The translations under genes were made by a program, and so were the position numbers. A stretch of DNA of 15,570 nucleotides from an uncultured Alistipes sp. Its GTDB lineage: Bacteria; Bacteroidota; Bacteroidia; Bacteroidales; Rikenellaceae. This document shows positions 1 through 7,422 of this stretch, one piece after another. The notes under the pieces were generated by a model. That model saw only the letters and a list, made by a program, of their open reading frames with translations, had not been told where the DNA came from and searched no databases. The stretch lies in the NCBI GenBank assembly GCA_937895825.1, contig CALBKP010000135.1, forward strand, positions 1-15,570, written 5' to 3'. The first letter of the stretch is position 1. Each line of letters starts with the position of its first letter.

Positions 1-214
1 GACGAGCCATAGCGCGAATCGTATTGTCGGCCGAGCCACCAAGCGAAAGCGAATAGGGAAGACCTGCAACGGATTTGGATATTTTGGATTGCAATGCACT
101 ATCGACCAACGACATCGAGCCCCTTGCAATGCCGAACGTATCGAGTACGGCATCCGATTTGAGATTTACGAGCATATCGGTCAGTGCATTACCGATACCA
201 ATCACTTTTTTCAT
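1..214 (-). CDS. PfkB-family carbohydrate/adenosine kinase, N-terminal part (runs off left edge)
   Basis: The first 71 codons are present and the frame is open to the window edge. The protein begins MKKVIGIGNALTDMLV, the usual first beta strand of ribokinase/PfkB-family kinases, and has the glycine-rich substrate-binding motif GGSADNT at residues 59-65. Family members phosphorylate sugars or nucleosides with ATP in the cytoplasm. The IGIGNALTD opening followed by a GSMSLVD segment at 32-38 resembles the PfkB-type kinases annotated as adenosine kinase in Bacteroidota, but the ATP-binding and catalytic DTxGAGD region is outside the window, so the substrate cannot be assigned. ATG at 212-214 is the only plausible start. 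It follows an A/T-rich leader with no Shine-Dalgarno and lies 75 nt after pfkA with no terminator between, so co-transcription with pfkA is possible. Confidence 0.85.
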   Translation of the reverse strand, partial: MKKVIGIGNALTDMLVNLKSDAVLDTFGIARGSMSLVDSALQSKISKSVAGLPYSLSLGGSADNTIRAMAR

Positions 215-223
215 CTGTTTGGG

Positions 224-249
224 TTTTATTTTATTTACTTATTTATTTA
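224..249 (-). repeat. A/T-only TAAA-type tandem tract in leader of PfkB-family kinase
   Basis: On the minus strand this 26-nt stretch is a run of imperfect TAAA/TAAG/TAAAA units ending about 9 nt before the kinase start codon. A/T-rich, unstructured leaders are normal for Bacteroidota, where Shine-Dalgarno pairing is little used, so this may only keep the start site open. As a short tandem tract it could also vary in length between strains. Confidence 0.5.
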
Positions 250-289
250 CGATTTTGAAACTCTTTTTCGACTGCATTGCGCTATCGGG

Positions 290-1270
290 TTATATCGAAA
301 GAATCTTAACAAGTTCGATATTACTGCTGCGAACGCACTTCGTATGGCTCAACGCCTGCGTAAACGGAACATAGACCGTCTCGCCGTTGCGCACGCCGAC
401 CATCACATTGCGCTGCCCCTCTTTGAGTGCCTCGATTGCCGCTGCGCCAAGGCGCGAAGCGAGAATACGGTCGGCTGCCGTCGGCGAGCCGCCTCGTTGC
501 AGATGGCCGAGAATGGTCACACGAGCGTCATATTGCGGAAACTCCTCCTCGACACGCTTCGCCAGACCCATAGCACCGCCCGTCGCAGGATTCTCCGCCA
601 CAAGGACGATAGCCGAGTTCTTACTCTTACGAAAACCGCGACTAACGAGGTCGGCCAACTGGTCAATCTCCGTCTCCAGCTCAGGAACGATAGCCGCCTC
701 TGCACCCGAGGCAATGGCTCCATTCAGGGCTAAGTATCCTGCCATATGACCCATAACCTCGACAAGGAACAATCGCTCGTGACTCGTAGCCGTATCGCGA
801 ATCTTATCCACCGCCTCGACGATAGTATTAAGAGCCGTGTCATAGCCGATGGTGCTGTCCGTACCACCAAGGTCGTTATCGATAGTTCCAGGTAGACCAA
901 CGATGGGAATATCGTACTCCTCGGCAAAGAGTCGAGCACCACTAAGCGAGCCATCACCACCGATGACAACAAGTGCATCAATACCTTGAGCACGCATATT
1001 ATCGTAGGCCTGCTTACGTCCCTCAGCGGTCTTAAACTCCATGCAGCGTGCCGTCTTAAGGATCGTACCACCCTGCTGGATAATATTGCTCACCGACTTT
1101 GATGAGAACTCCTCCATCTCGTTATATACCAAGCCGTAATATCCGCGCTTGATACCCACAACACGGAGCCCATTATATATTGCTGTTCGAGTCACAGCAC
1201 GAATCGCCGCATTCATTCCCGGAGCATCACCTCCCGAGGTAAGCACTCCAATACACTTTACCTGTGCCAT
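290..1270 (-). CDS. pfkA: ATP-dependent 6-phosphofructokinase
   Basis: 326-residue cytoplasmic glycolytic enzyme converting fructose 6-phosphate and ATP to fructose 1,6-bisphosphate. Visible motifs: GVLTSGGDAPGMN (8-20), LKTAR (71-75), GGDGS (104-108), PGTIDND (127-133, catalytic Asp), TSHERL (162-167), and ILGHLQRGGSP near the C-terminus. The Gly after GGD and the Gly in PGTIDND are the residues that mark ATP-PFK rather than the pyrophosphate enzyme (which has Asp and Lys there). Length is typical of bacterial PfkA. ATG at 1268-1270 was chosen: an in-frame GTG two codons upstream (1274-1276) is possible, but the ATG start gives the usual MxxVKCIG beginning. Two positions are unusual: the normal MGR triad reads MGH (173-175), and a Glu stands where E. 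coli has effector-site Arg54, so allosteric control may differ. It follows the ppiD terminator, so it probably has its own promoter. Confidence 0.96.
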   Translation of the reverse strand: MAQVKCIGVLTSGGDAPGMNAAIRAVTRTAIYNGLRVVGIKRGYYGLVYNEMEEFSSKSVSNIIQQGGTILKTARCMEFKTAEGRKQAYDNMRAQGIDALVVIGGDGSLSGARLFAEEYDIPIVGLPGTIDNDLGGTDSTIGYDTALNTIVEAVDKIRDTATSHERLFLVEVMGHMAGYLALNGAIASGAEAAIVPELETEIDQLADLVSRGFRKSKNSAIVLVAENPATGGAMGLAKRVEEEFPQYDARVTILGHLQRGGSPTAADRILASRLGAAAIEALKEGQRNVMVGVRNGETVYVPFTQALSHTKCVRSSNIELVKILSI

Positions 1271-1312
1271 AGTCACATTAGTTTTTCAGCGTTAAAGGTA
1301 CGAAAAATATAC

Positions 1313-1320
1313 CAAAGGTA
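1313..1320 (-). promoter_or_regulatory. Possible Bacteroidota -7 element (TACCTTTG) upstream of pfkA
   Basis: TACCTTTG on the minus strand fits the Bacteroidota -7 consensus TAnnTTTG and lies about 42 nt before the pfkA ATG, between the ppiD terminator and the gene. A second near-match, TACCTTTA, follows about 20 nt further on. No TTTG/TTG sits at the expected 19-21 nt spacing (the nearest TTG is about 24 nt away), so this is only a candidate. Confidence 0.3.
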
Positions 1321-1388
1321 CACCTAATATTTTGCATAAATTGGCAATATACGCTATACGCCGAAGATATAGGCCACACCACGGATAC

Positions 1389-1419
1389 AAAAAAGGCTTG
1401 CGACTTTATGTCGCAAGCC
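1389..1419 (-). terminator. Intrinsic terminator after the ppiD-like gene
   Basis: Perfect 10-bp stem, GGCTTGCGAC (1395-1404) against GTCGCAAGCC (1410-1419), with a 5-nt loop. On the minus strand it is followed directly by six T residues (1389-1394). It lies 36 nt after the ppiD stop codon. The orientation and U-tract fit termination of minus-strand transcripts, separating ppiD from pfkA. Confidence 0.88.
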
Positions 1420-1455
1420 CAACAAATATTCATTAAGGTAGTAATATGCTCTCTA

Positions 1456-3405
1456 TTAGATCTCGCCCTCACCACGGAAGTCCTTAACGTCAGCCTTAGA
1501 GGTAATAGCCTCAACAGCATGCTGACCCATCTGTGACTCACGCTGTGTCATGCTTGGAGTACGCTCTGTGTCGATAGCTGTAAGGTCTACCTCGCCGTTG
1601 ATAGCGTCAACAACGAAAACGTATGCACCAGACATACCCTTAACCTTAGTCTCAACGCCAGTCTCGCGGCTTGATGCGATAGCACCAGCGAGAGCAGCCT
1701 CGAACTTGCCATCAACCATGTTGTCTGCGAACTTCACGCCCTTGAACTCACCGTTAACAGCGCCCTCGATCTCTGCACCCATAGCGAGCTGAGCAGCGAT
1801 AGCCTCATACTGCTTATTGCGCTTGAGCGTATTCTCGATGTTGCGAGTATTAATAACGTTGAACTCGTTCTCGTCGATAGCCGAAACCATCGCAACATAG
1901 ATTACGTTCTCACCGTGGAAGCTCTTGATAGCACCGATAGGAGCATCGTAAGCCCAAACAGCGATAGCGCGAGAGTTAGGAATATTACGCACACCACGCT
2001 CACGGTTCATCATAGGAGTATAGTCGTTGCGATTAGCAGTGGTAACAAGCACCTGATAGTTTGACTCGTTAGCTGCTGTGTTGAATGTCTCAACATCGCT
2101 ACCAGCAGCCTTAACAAACTGATCTACGCTCTTAACGATATTGTTACGAGTAAGCTCGCTTGCATCAACCTTCTTGTTAATATCAGCAGTGAGAACAAAA
2201 CGATCAGCCTCACCCAACTTAGTGATCTTAACAACGGCAGGCTTGTTGTTATAGGTATAAGTGAAGATATCACCCTCCTTGCAACCGATGAAGTTAACTG
2301 CATCGCTCTGACCCATGTTTACCATCTGGCGAGAGTCGTTAGCTACATCAACAGCGGTCTCAAGCTTAGTGAAGTCACCACCATTAGCAATAAGCTCATC
2401 GGCGAGCTCCTTAGCAGCAACAACATTCTCAGCAGTTACAACCTCAAACTCATAGCTTGCAGGAACAGTAACATCAGAGATAACATAGCTTGCCTTCCAT
2501 ACGTTGTCCTCGAATACGGGACCATAGTTCTTACCAGCCTTGATAGCCTCGGCAATCTCAGCATCAAGTGCGCTGAAGAGCTTGTAACGATCAACCTTAC
2601 CGCCGATAGTACGTACTGCACGCTTGATAGCCTCGACATCAGCCGCAGCAGCAACCTGAGCATCAACACTCATAACATCCTTCTCAGCAGTTGCCAAGTC
2701 CTCAGCAGTAGGCTCTACCTCGAAAGCTACGTAACGCAACGTGCGGGCACCAAAGCTTGTGTTAGGCTGTTTGTTCTCCTCATAGTATGCGTTGATCTCC
2801 TCCTCGCTAACCTCTACCTCGGGCATAACTGAATAAGGAACCATTACATAACGACCATCGAAAGTGAGGTTTGCGTTACGCATCTGCTGCTCCATCTCAA
2901 GACGGTTAACATAGTTTGCAGCAGCATAAGCGTCAGTGAACTTAGTGTAAGCCAAAGACATGTCGATTGTAGGAAGACCTGCAACCCAACGACGCTCAAT
3001 CTCGCCCTTGATAAGGTCAGTAGGCCAGCCATACTGCTGATAAGTCTTTGCCATCTGCTCACCAAAAATCTTGGCATAGCTCTTGATGTCTGCCTCTGAA
3101 ACGGCAAGGCCGAGGTTCTCAAGTGAAGGCTCAACGAAGCTGTTGAAGAGTGCCATCTCGTAGCAATAGTCAGACTTAGCATCCTCGTTCATACCAGTCT
3201 CGCGAACGATGTTCTGATACTCAGCATACTGTGAAGCCTTAATCTCTGTACCGTCAATAGTAAGGACGGTCTTATCCTCAGGAATCTCACCCTGACGGTT
3301 CTGCATAGAGAGCTGATCACCAAGGATAAATGCAACAAGTACCAAAGCAATTACCACTGAAAGGACAATGCCGTACTTGGTTCTCAATGTGTTTAATGAA
3401 GCCAT
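1456..3405 (-). CDS. PpiD/SurA-type periplasmic folding factor with degenerate parvulin domain
   Basis: 649-residue protein with a short cytoplasmic N-terminus (MASLNTLRTKYG), one membrane anchor at about 12-29 and a large periplasmic part, the layout of PpiD. Residues ~45-180 form a SurA_N-like chaperone region. Residues ~317-395 align by eye with the parvulin fold: an A-x-x-LADEL helix, NGGDFTKL, then KEGDIFTYTYNN and VVKIT. The normal GGDLGWF-type stretch is replaced by VNMGQSDAV, so proline isomerase activity is doubtful and a holdase/chaperone role on secreted or outer-membrane proteins is more likely. Residues ~545-605 form a C-terminal part ending in a parvulin-like strand (GAYVFVVDAI). 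The gene is separated from the CNNM gene by 173 nt with its own possible promoter and ends in a terminator. Codon choice is strongly biased (GCT, GTT, CTT), suggesting high expression. Confidence 0.85.
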   Translation of the reverse strand: MASLNTLRTKYGIVLSVVIALVLVAFILGDQLSMQNRQGEIPEDKTVLTIDGTEIKASQYAEYQNIVRETGMNEDAKSDYCYEMALFNSFVEPSLENLGLAVSEADIKSYAKIFGEQMAKTYQQYGWPTDLIKGEIERRWVAGLPTIDMSLAYTKFTDAYAAANYVNRLEMEQQMRNANLTFDGRYVMVPYSVMPEVEVSEEEINAYYEENKQPNTSFGARTLRYVAFEVEPTAEDLATAEKDVMSVDAQVAAAADVEAIKRAVRTIGGKVDRYKLFSALDAEIAEAIKAGKNYGPVFEDNVWKASYVISDVTVPASYEFEVVTAENVVAAKELADELIANGGDFTKLETAVDVANDSRQMVNMGQSDAVNFIGCKEGDIFTYTYNNKPAVVKITKLGEADRFVLTADINKKVDASELTRNNIVKSVDQFVKAAGSDVETFNTAANESNYQVLVTTANRNDYTPMMNRERGVRNIPNSRAIAVWAYDAPIGAIKSFHGENVIYVAMVSAIDENEFNVINTRNIENTLKRNKQYEAIAAQLAMGAEIEGAVNGEFKGVKFADNMVDGKFEAALAGAIASSRETGVETKVKGMSGAYVFVVDAINGEVDLTAIDTERTPSMTQRESQMGQHAVEAITSKADVKDFRGEGEI

Positions 3406-3444
3406 AGAAATTTATTTTTTTATCGTTATATTCGTTTAAGCGTC

Positions 3445-3452
3445 CAAAGGTA
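3445..3452 (-). promoter_or_regulatory. Possible -7 element (TACCTTTG) upstream of ppiD-like gene
   Basis: TACCTTTG matches TAnnTTTG on the minus strand, 39 nt before the ppiD-like ATG. The same octamer precedes pfkA. A TTG occurs upstream at about 16 nt spacing, shorter than the usual 19-21, so the -33 half is weak. The 173-nt gap to the upstream gene and the intervening hairpin make a promoter here plausible. Confidence 0.35.
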
Positions 3453-3532
3453 GTAATTTTTTATTAAACAACACCATTTATACCCCAAAAAATGCTTTAA
3501 CCACATCGAAATATGGTAATTGGGGATTGCAA

Positions 3533-3551
3533 AAGGGGTAATCTACCCCTT
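3533..3551 (-). terminator. Hairpin after CNNM/GldE-type gene, possible weak terminator
   Basis: Perfect 8-bp inverted repeat AAGGGGTA / TACCCCTT with a 3-nt loop, 27 nt after the stop codon of the CNNM-type gene. On the minus strand the stem runs into TTTTG, so the U-tract is short and partly inside the stem. It probably terminates or attenuates the long upstream operon before ppiD. A processing-protection hairpin is the alternative. Confidence 0.5.
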
Positions 3552-3578
3552 CAACTATGAAAAAATGGTAACACCTAA

Positions 3579-4829
3579 CTATTTCAACAACCTTATGCCT
3601 ACGAGGTCTAAGCGTGAGCCCTCGCGCTTAAGAATCTTTACTCCAAAGTGGCGTGTATCAAAGCTTTCGCCCTCATGTGGGATACTGCCATGCTCGGAGA
3701 TGATGTAGCCCGCAAGCGTGTCGTACTCATCGCTCTCCGGGATTGATAATTCGTACCGCTCGTTCAGATACTCTACCTCCAAACGCGACGAGAAGATCCA
3801 CTCACCATCGGCCACGACCTTCTCCACAAGTTCCTGAACATCATGCTCATCCTCAATGTCGCCGAAGATCTGCTCCAACACATCCTCCAACGAGATGATG
3901 CCTGCCGTGCCACCAAACTCATCGATGACAACCGCAATGCTCGCCTTACGCTTGGTAAAGGTCTCGAGCATAGCCTGAAGCGGCATTGTCTCGGCAACGT
4001 ATATCGTCTTAATCAGCACGTCGGATATAGACTCTGGCTTCTCGAAAAGGCTCTTTGAGTTGACGTAGCCGATGATGTTATCAATGGTGTCGTGCCATAC
4101 AAATATACGCGAATAGTTAGTCTCGACAAAACGTTCCGTGAGCTCTGCAATGGATGTTGTTTCAAGGTCGACAGCCTCGATATCAACACGCTGGACCATG
4201 CAATCTCTAACGCGTAGGTCTGCAAAGTCCAACGCATTTTGGAACAGACGAATATCCTCCTCATCCTCACTATCCACCTCAACGTTATCGGCCTCGACCA
4301 ACGATGCGAGGTCATCACGATTAAACTCCGACGGCTCGTTGCGGCTCTCGATACGTGTACCCGTAAGACGAATCAATCCATACGACAGGATGGTAGAAAA
4401 GCGGGTGATGGGATACAATATAATATATAAAAGGTAGATTACCGGTGCGAAGAACGAGTAATAGAAGTTAGGATTACGTCGTACCACCGACTTAGGTATA
4501 TACTCGCCGATGAAGAGTATGACAACGGTTGAAACGATGGTCTGAGCAAGGGCATTTTCCATGTCGAAGAGCTGAAACAGCAACTGCGACATAAACATTG
4601 AGTAGATAACAAGGGCGATGTTGTTACCGACAAGGATTGTCGTTATGTAGTTACCAGCGTTTCGGGCAAACAGGTCGGCTATGTGGTTAAACATTGGATT
4701 CTGCTTACGGTCGATCTCCTCACGCAGACGGTTACGTCCCAGGAAGGCAATCTCCATCCCCGAGAAGAATGCCGAGAATAGCAACATCACGGCTATAACG
4801 GCCACCGTTGTTAATGATACATCTCCCAT
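3579..4829 (-). CDS. CNNM/CorC-family membrane protein with CBS pair (GldE-like)
   Basis: 416 residues. The N-terminal CNNM (DUF21) domain, ~1-185, has hydrophobic segments near 5-25, 60-90, 95-113 and 125-150 and the family signature GEYIPKSVVRRNP (108-120). A CBS-domain pair spans ~205-325 and contains DEFGGTAGIISLEDVLEQIFGD split across 303-324. A CorC_HlyC domain follows at ~340-414. CNNM/CorC proteins are linked to magnesium or cation transport. The Bacteroidota branch includes GldE, associated with gliding in motile species but widespread in non-gliding Bacteroidales, so a motility role is not implied. Old annotations call this family hemolysin, with no support here. ATG at 4827-4829 is directly before the first membrane segment. 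It lies 91 nt after lptC and is the last gene of the rng-to-CNNM run. Confidence 0.9.
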   Translation of the reverse strand: MGDVSLTTVAVIAVMLLFSAFFSGMEIAFLGRNRLREEIDRKQNPMFNHIADLFARNAGNYITTILVGNNIALVIYSMFMSQLLFQLFDMENALAQTIVSTVVILFIGEYIPKSVVRRNPNFYYSFFAPVIYLLYIILYPITRFSTILSYGLIRLTGTRIESRNEPSEFNRDDLASLVEADNVEVDSEDEEDIRLFQNALDFADLRVRDCMVQRVDIEAVDLETTSIAELTERFVETNYSRIFVWHDTIDNIIGYVNSKSLFEKPESISDVLIKTIYVAETMPLQAMLETFTKRKASIAVVIDEFGGTAGIISLEDVLEQIFGDIEDEHDVQELVEKVVADGEWIFSSRLEVEYLNERYELSIPESDEYDTLAGYIISEHGSIPHEGESFDTRHFGVKILKREGSRLDLVGIRLLK

Positions 4830-4920
4830 AACGATTGAACTTACACTCTAATTCTGTCCTTAGGTATATCTTACTCTACTATATCAACGTAATATCATTA
4901 CCACTCACATTGCATCTACG

Positions 4921-6012
4921 TTACTCGCGTGTAGATTCGATCGACTGCTGCGTAGCTGTCGTAGCGTCTGTACCACCCTGAGCCGCTGTAGACTTTCCCT
5001 TAGATGGCATTGGTGGGCGCTGTGCCGTGGGCTGCAATCCACCCTGAGTTTTCGCACCACCACGCAACGTGCTTGGGCCTGCTGCAGAGGTAACGTTTAG
5101 CTGCTGAGCATCTTGACTTCCGCCCTGCAACCCCACTGGATGCTTGCCACCCATCGAGGGTGTTGCTGGCATTACAGGAGCCTTAGGCTTCGCGCTCTCC
5201 TCAACACTACCTGGACGCTCAGGGCGACCAACAGGCATGGGCGACACATTTCTATCAGCACTTTTCTGAGCACTATTTGCACCGGTTGAAGATGGCTTTG
5301 AGGGCTTGAGGCTTGTTTCTGCACTCTTTGACTTATTCTGCGCAGACTTACTGCCAGTACCCTGCTTGTCATCCTCCGACTCCTCGGCCTTACGCTCCGA
5401 AGGATCGGGTTGACTCATTTCAAACTCCATCTCGGAGCTATACTTTCTAAAGTGGATATTCTTCAAATCCTCATCAGCATCGAAGCCAACGCCAAAGTGC
5501 CAGCCGTCGGGCTGAAGCACCTTAGTATCCACGTTGGAGTATATCTTTTTGGTTGTTGCGTTCCAAAAGAGCTGCTGAGTATATATCTCCGTAAGACCCG
5601 TAACGACGGTATCACCACCCTTGCGGTTTCTCTTAATTATCACCACATTACCCTTTGCCTCCCACAGTTTTTGACGCTCGTAGTAAATGGCGTAATTCGC
5701 TGTGATCGTAGCATCGACCAACGAGAGCGAGTCGGTATATGTGGTCATATTGATTCCTCGGCGGAACTCCTGATATGGGTTTGATGCCAAGCTATAGCCC
5801 TCCATCAATGGCGAGACAAACGTATAGGAACGCTTGCCATTCTCCATCATCGTTATCGTGCGATTCTCGCTCGACTCCGTAAGCAACGTCTCATAGTCGT
5901 AGACCGTGGTCGCAGGCTTGGTGTCACAAGAGAATAGCAATGAAGCACTCCCCAAGAAGAGGAGTGCCCACATTGCCTTTTTACACGACATTAAGCGCAT
6001 AGCTAAATGCAT
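4921..6012 (-). CDS. lptC: LptC-like LPS-export lipoprotein with long low-complexity C-terminal tail
   Basis: 363 residues. The lipoprotein signal has hydrophobic core WALLFLGSASLLFSC with the lipidated Cys at 29. Residues ~35-200 match the LptC/LptA-type beta-jellyroll: repeated short strands such as ANYAIYYERQKLWEAKGNVVI split over 106-125, then LTEIYTQQLFWN (140-151) and IYSNVDTKVLQ (157-167). LptC links the inner-membrane LptBFG transporter to the periplasmic bridge that carries LPS outward. Residues ~201-363 are a polar, low-complexity region rich in Ser, Pro, Gly, Gln, Lys and Ala with no visible fold. LptC is normally about 190-210 residues, so this is a large addition. Possible starts are Met1, Met5 and Met8, all compatible with export; Met1 is used here. 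It lies 12 nt after the TPR gene, within the operon. Confidence 0.85.
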   Translation of the reverse strand: MHLAMRLMSCKKAMWALLFLGSASLLFSCDTKPATTVYDYETLLTESSENRTITMMENGKRSYTFVSPLMEGYSLASNPYQEFRRGINMTTYTDSLSLVDATITANYAIYYERQKLWEAKGNVVIIKRNRKGGDTVVTGLTEIYTQQLFWNATTKKIYSNVDTKVLQPDGWHFGVGFDADEDLKNIHFRKYSSEMEFEMSQPDPSERKAEESEDDKQGTGSKSAQNKSKSAETSLKPSKPSSTGANSAQKSADRNVSPMPVGRPERPGSVEESAKPKAPVMPATPSMGGKHPVGLQGGSQDAQQLNVTSAAGPSTLRGGAKTQGGLQPTAQRPPMPSKGKSTAAQGGTDATTATQQSIESTRE

Positions 6013-6024
6013 GAAACCTATATA

Positions 6025-7371
6025 TTAGCGGTAACGAACCGTTGTTGACTGACCAGCTGCAAAGCCACACTTGATAGTATAGCGATCACCCGATGTGAGC
6101 TCTGCGAAGAAGCAAGCCTCCTGCTGGGGGAATGCACCGCGGTAAGCATTCATAAGCTGCTGAGCAGCCTTCTGAACCTCGGGCTCATCCTTAAGGAGGT
6201 TAGCAGCCTGAGCCATAGCATCGTAAGCAGCCCAATAAACTGAAGCACCACCAATCTTATCATCAGTACAGGGTGACGAAGCGTAGCACTGACCGAGGAT
6301 GAAGTATGAATAACCGTTGTCGGGGTTGATACCGCGGAGCTCGCGTGCAGCCTCGGCAGCAGCTGAGTAGTTACGGTTGCCAATCTCGATAAGGGCGATC
6401 TGAACATACAAAGGCTCCTTAGCTGTGGGGTTAGTCTCAACAGCCAATGCCTCACGCAAATACTTGAGAGCCTTATCATTCTCGCCACGACCCTGGAAGC
6501 CCTGAGCAAGGAACAAAGCAGTCTCCGACGAAGGATTAACCGTGTAGTACTTCTCGGTAGCAGCGAAGAAGAAATCGCTTGTACACTGAGCACGTGACAT
6601 GAGAGCTACTGCCTGAGCAAGCAAAGCCTGGTTATCGGGATCTGCGGCGAGTTTCTGCGAGAAGAGTGCCTCAAGGTTCTCACAGCTGGCAGCACCACTT
6701 GTACCAAAGCTGCTCTCGAAGCTCTCCTTATACTGCTCATCCTCAGCAGAAATCTCAGCAAACAATGGTGACAAACGCTCATACTCCGAGAGGATCATGT
6801 CGCTTGTTACGCTATCATCATACTCGAAATCCTCGCAGAGGAACTTATAGTACGAAGCAACGATATCGAGGTTGATACGACCAGTTGCGATAGCAGCATC
6901 AACAGCATCCTTCAAACCAGCACGGAGCAAGGGGCGGTCTGTTGTGCAGTAACGAAGCATATCACGAGCCTTCATATCGAGGATATAGTCCTTACCATTC
7001 TTCTGGTGGTCACCGAAGTAGATGACACGCTGATCGTAGATAAAGAGTATAGAGTCGATGAATACGCGACGCTCCTCAACGCTACGAGCACGCTGTGCCT
7101 TATTCTTGTAGAGGGTTACACCACGAGCAAATGTCTGCTGTGAAGCTGCGGGACAGCTGTTGAGCAACTGCTGGAAATACTGCGTTGCGAGCTTGAAGTC
7201 CTTAGCATCAATAGCCTCTTTGAGGTAGTTACTTGCGCTGATGTTAGCCTGACGCTCCTCAACAGTAGCACCCCACTTACCATAAACCTTGTCGTCGCTG
7301 AAATCCTGTGCCGATACTGAAACACCAACAAGCATTGCAGCTGCTGCTAAAAAGAATTTTACGCCTTTCAT
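6025..7371 (-). CDS. Secreted tetratricopeptide-repeat protein, periplasmic, function unknown
   Basis: 448 residues from the chosen ATG at 7369-7371, which starts a clean signal peptide: MKGVKFFLAAAAMLVG with cleavage predicted after VSVSA (21), before QDFS. The frame stays open 14 codons further to an ATG at 7413 that adds a polar stretch before the signal, so the shorter start is preferred. The body is helical. TPR-like repeats are clearest at ~283-360, for example TALFLAQGFQGRGENDKALKYL split over 284-305, followed by AAAEAARELRGINPDNG. The end reads GDRYTIKCGF...TTVRYR, a small strand-forming tail often seen in Bacteroidales relatives (from memory). TPRs are protein-binding scaffolds. Between an outer-membrane barrel gene and lptC, an envelope assembly role is a reasonable inference. 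Codon use is highly biased (GCT, GTT, CTT, CAG), suggesting abundant protein. Confidence 0.8.
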   Translation of the reverse strand: MKGVKFFLAAAAMLVGVSVSAQDFSDDKVYGKWGATVEERQANISASNYLKEAIDAKDFKLATQYFQQLLNSCPAASQQTFARGVTLYKNKAQRARSVEERRVFIDSILFIYDQRVIYFGDHQKNGKDYILDMKARDMLRYCTTDRPLLRAGLKDAVDAAIATGRINLDIVASYYKFLCEDFEYDDSVTSDMILSEYERLSPLFAEISAEDEQYKESFESSFGTSGAASCENLEALFSQKLAADPDNQALLAQAVALMSRAQCTSDFFFAATEKYYTVNPSSETALFLAQGFQGRGENDKALKYLREALAVETNPTAKEPLYVQIALIEIGNRNYSAAAEAARELRGINPDNGYSYFILGQCYASSPCTDDKIGGASVYWAAYDAMAQAANLLKDEPEVQKAAQQLMNAYRGAFPQQEACFFAELTSGDRYTIKCGFAAGQSTTVRYR

Positions 7372-7422
7372 AAATCTTAGTTTTATTTTGTTTGTTTCTG
7401 TAATTTCCTTCATTTTAGACTA

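Noticed and set aside
89..733. 214-codon plus-strand frame across the pfkA/PfkB-kinase junction
   Set aside because: It overlaps two conserved minus-strand genes and has no recognisable motif or promoter; it is a shadow frame.
290..1270. Pyrophosphate-dependent phosphofructokinase
   Set aside because: GGDGS and PGTIDND carry the glycines typical of the ATP-dependent enzyme instead of the Asp and Lys of the PPi form.
290..1276. pfkA starting at GTG 1274-1276
   Set aside because: It is only two codons longer; the ATG at 1268-1270 gives the normal N-terminus of the family.
3579..4829. Hemolysin or gliding-motility function for the CNNM/CBS protein
   Set aside because: The family label is historical and no other gliding or toxin genes are present; only the domain architecture is supported.
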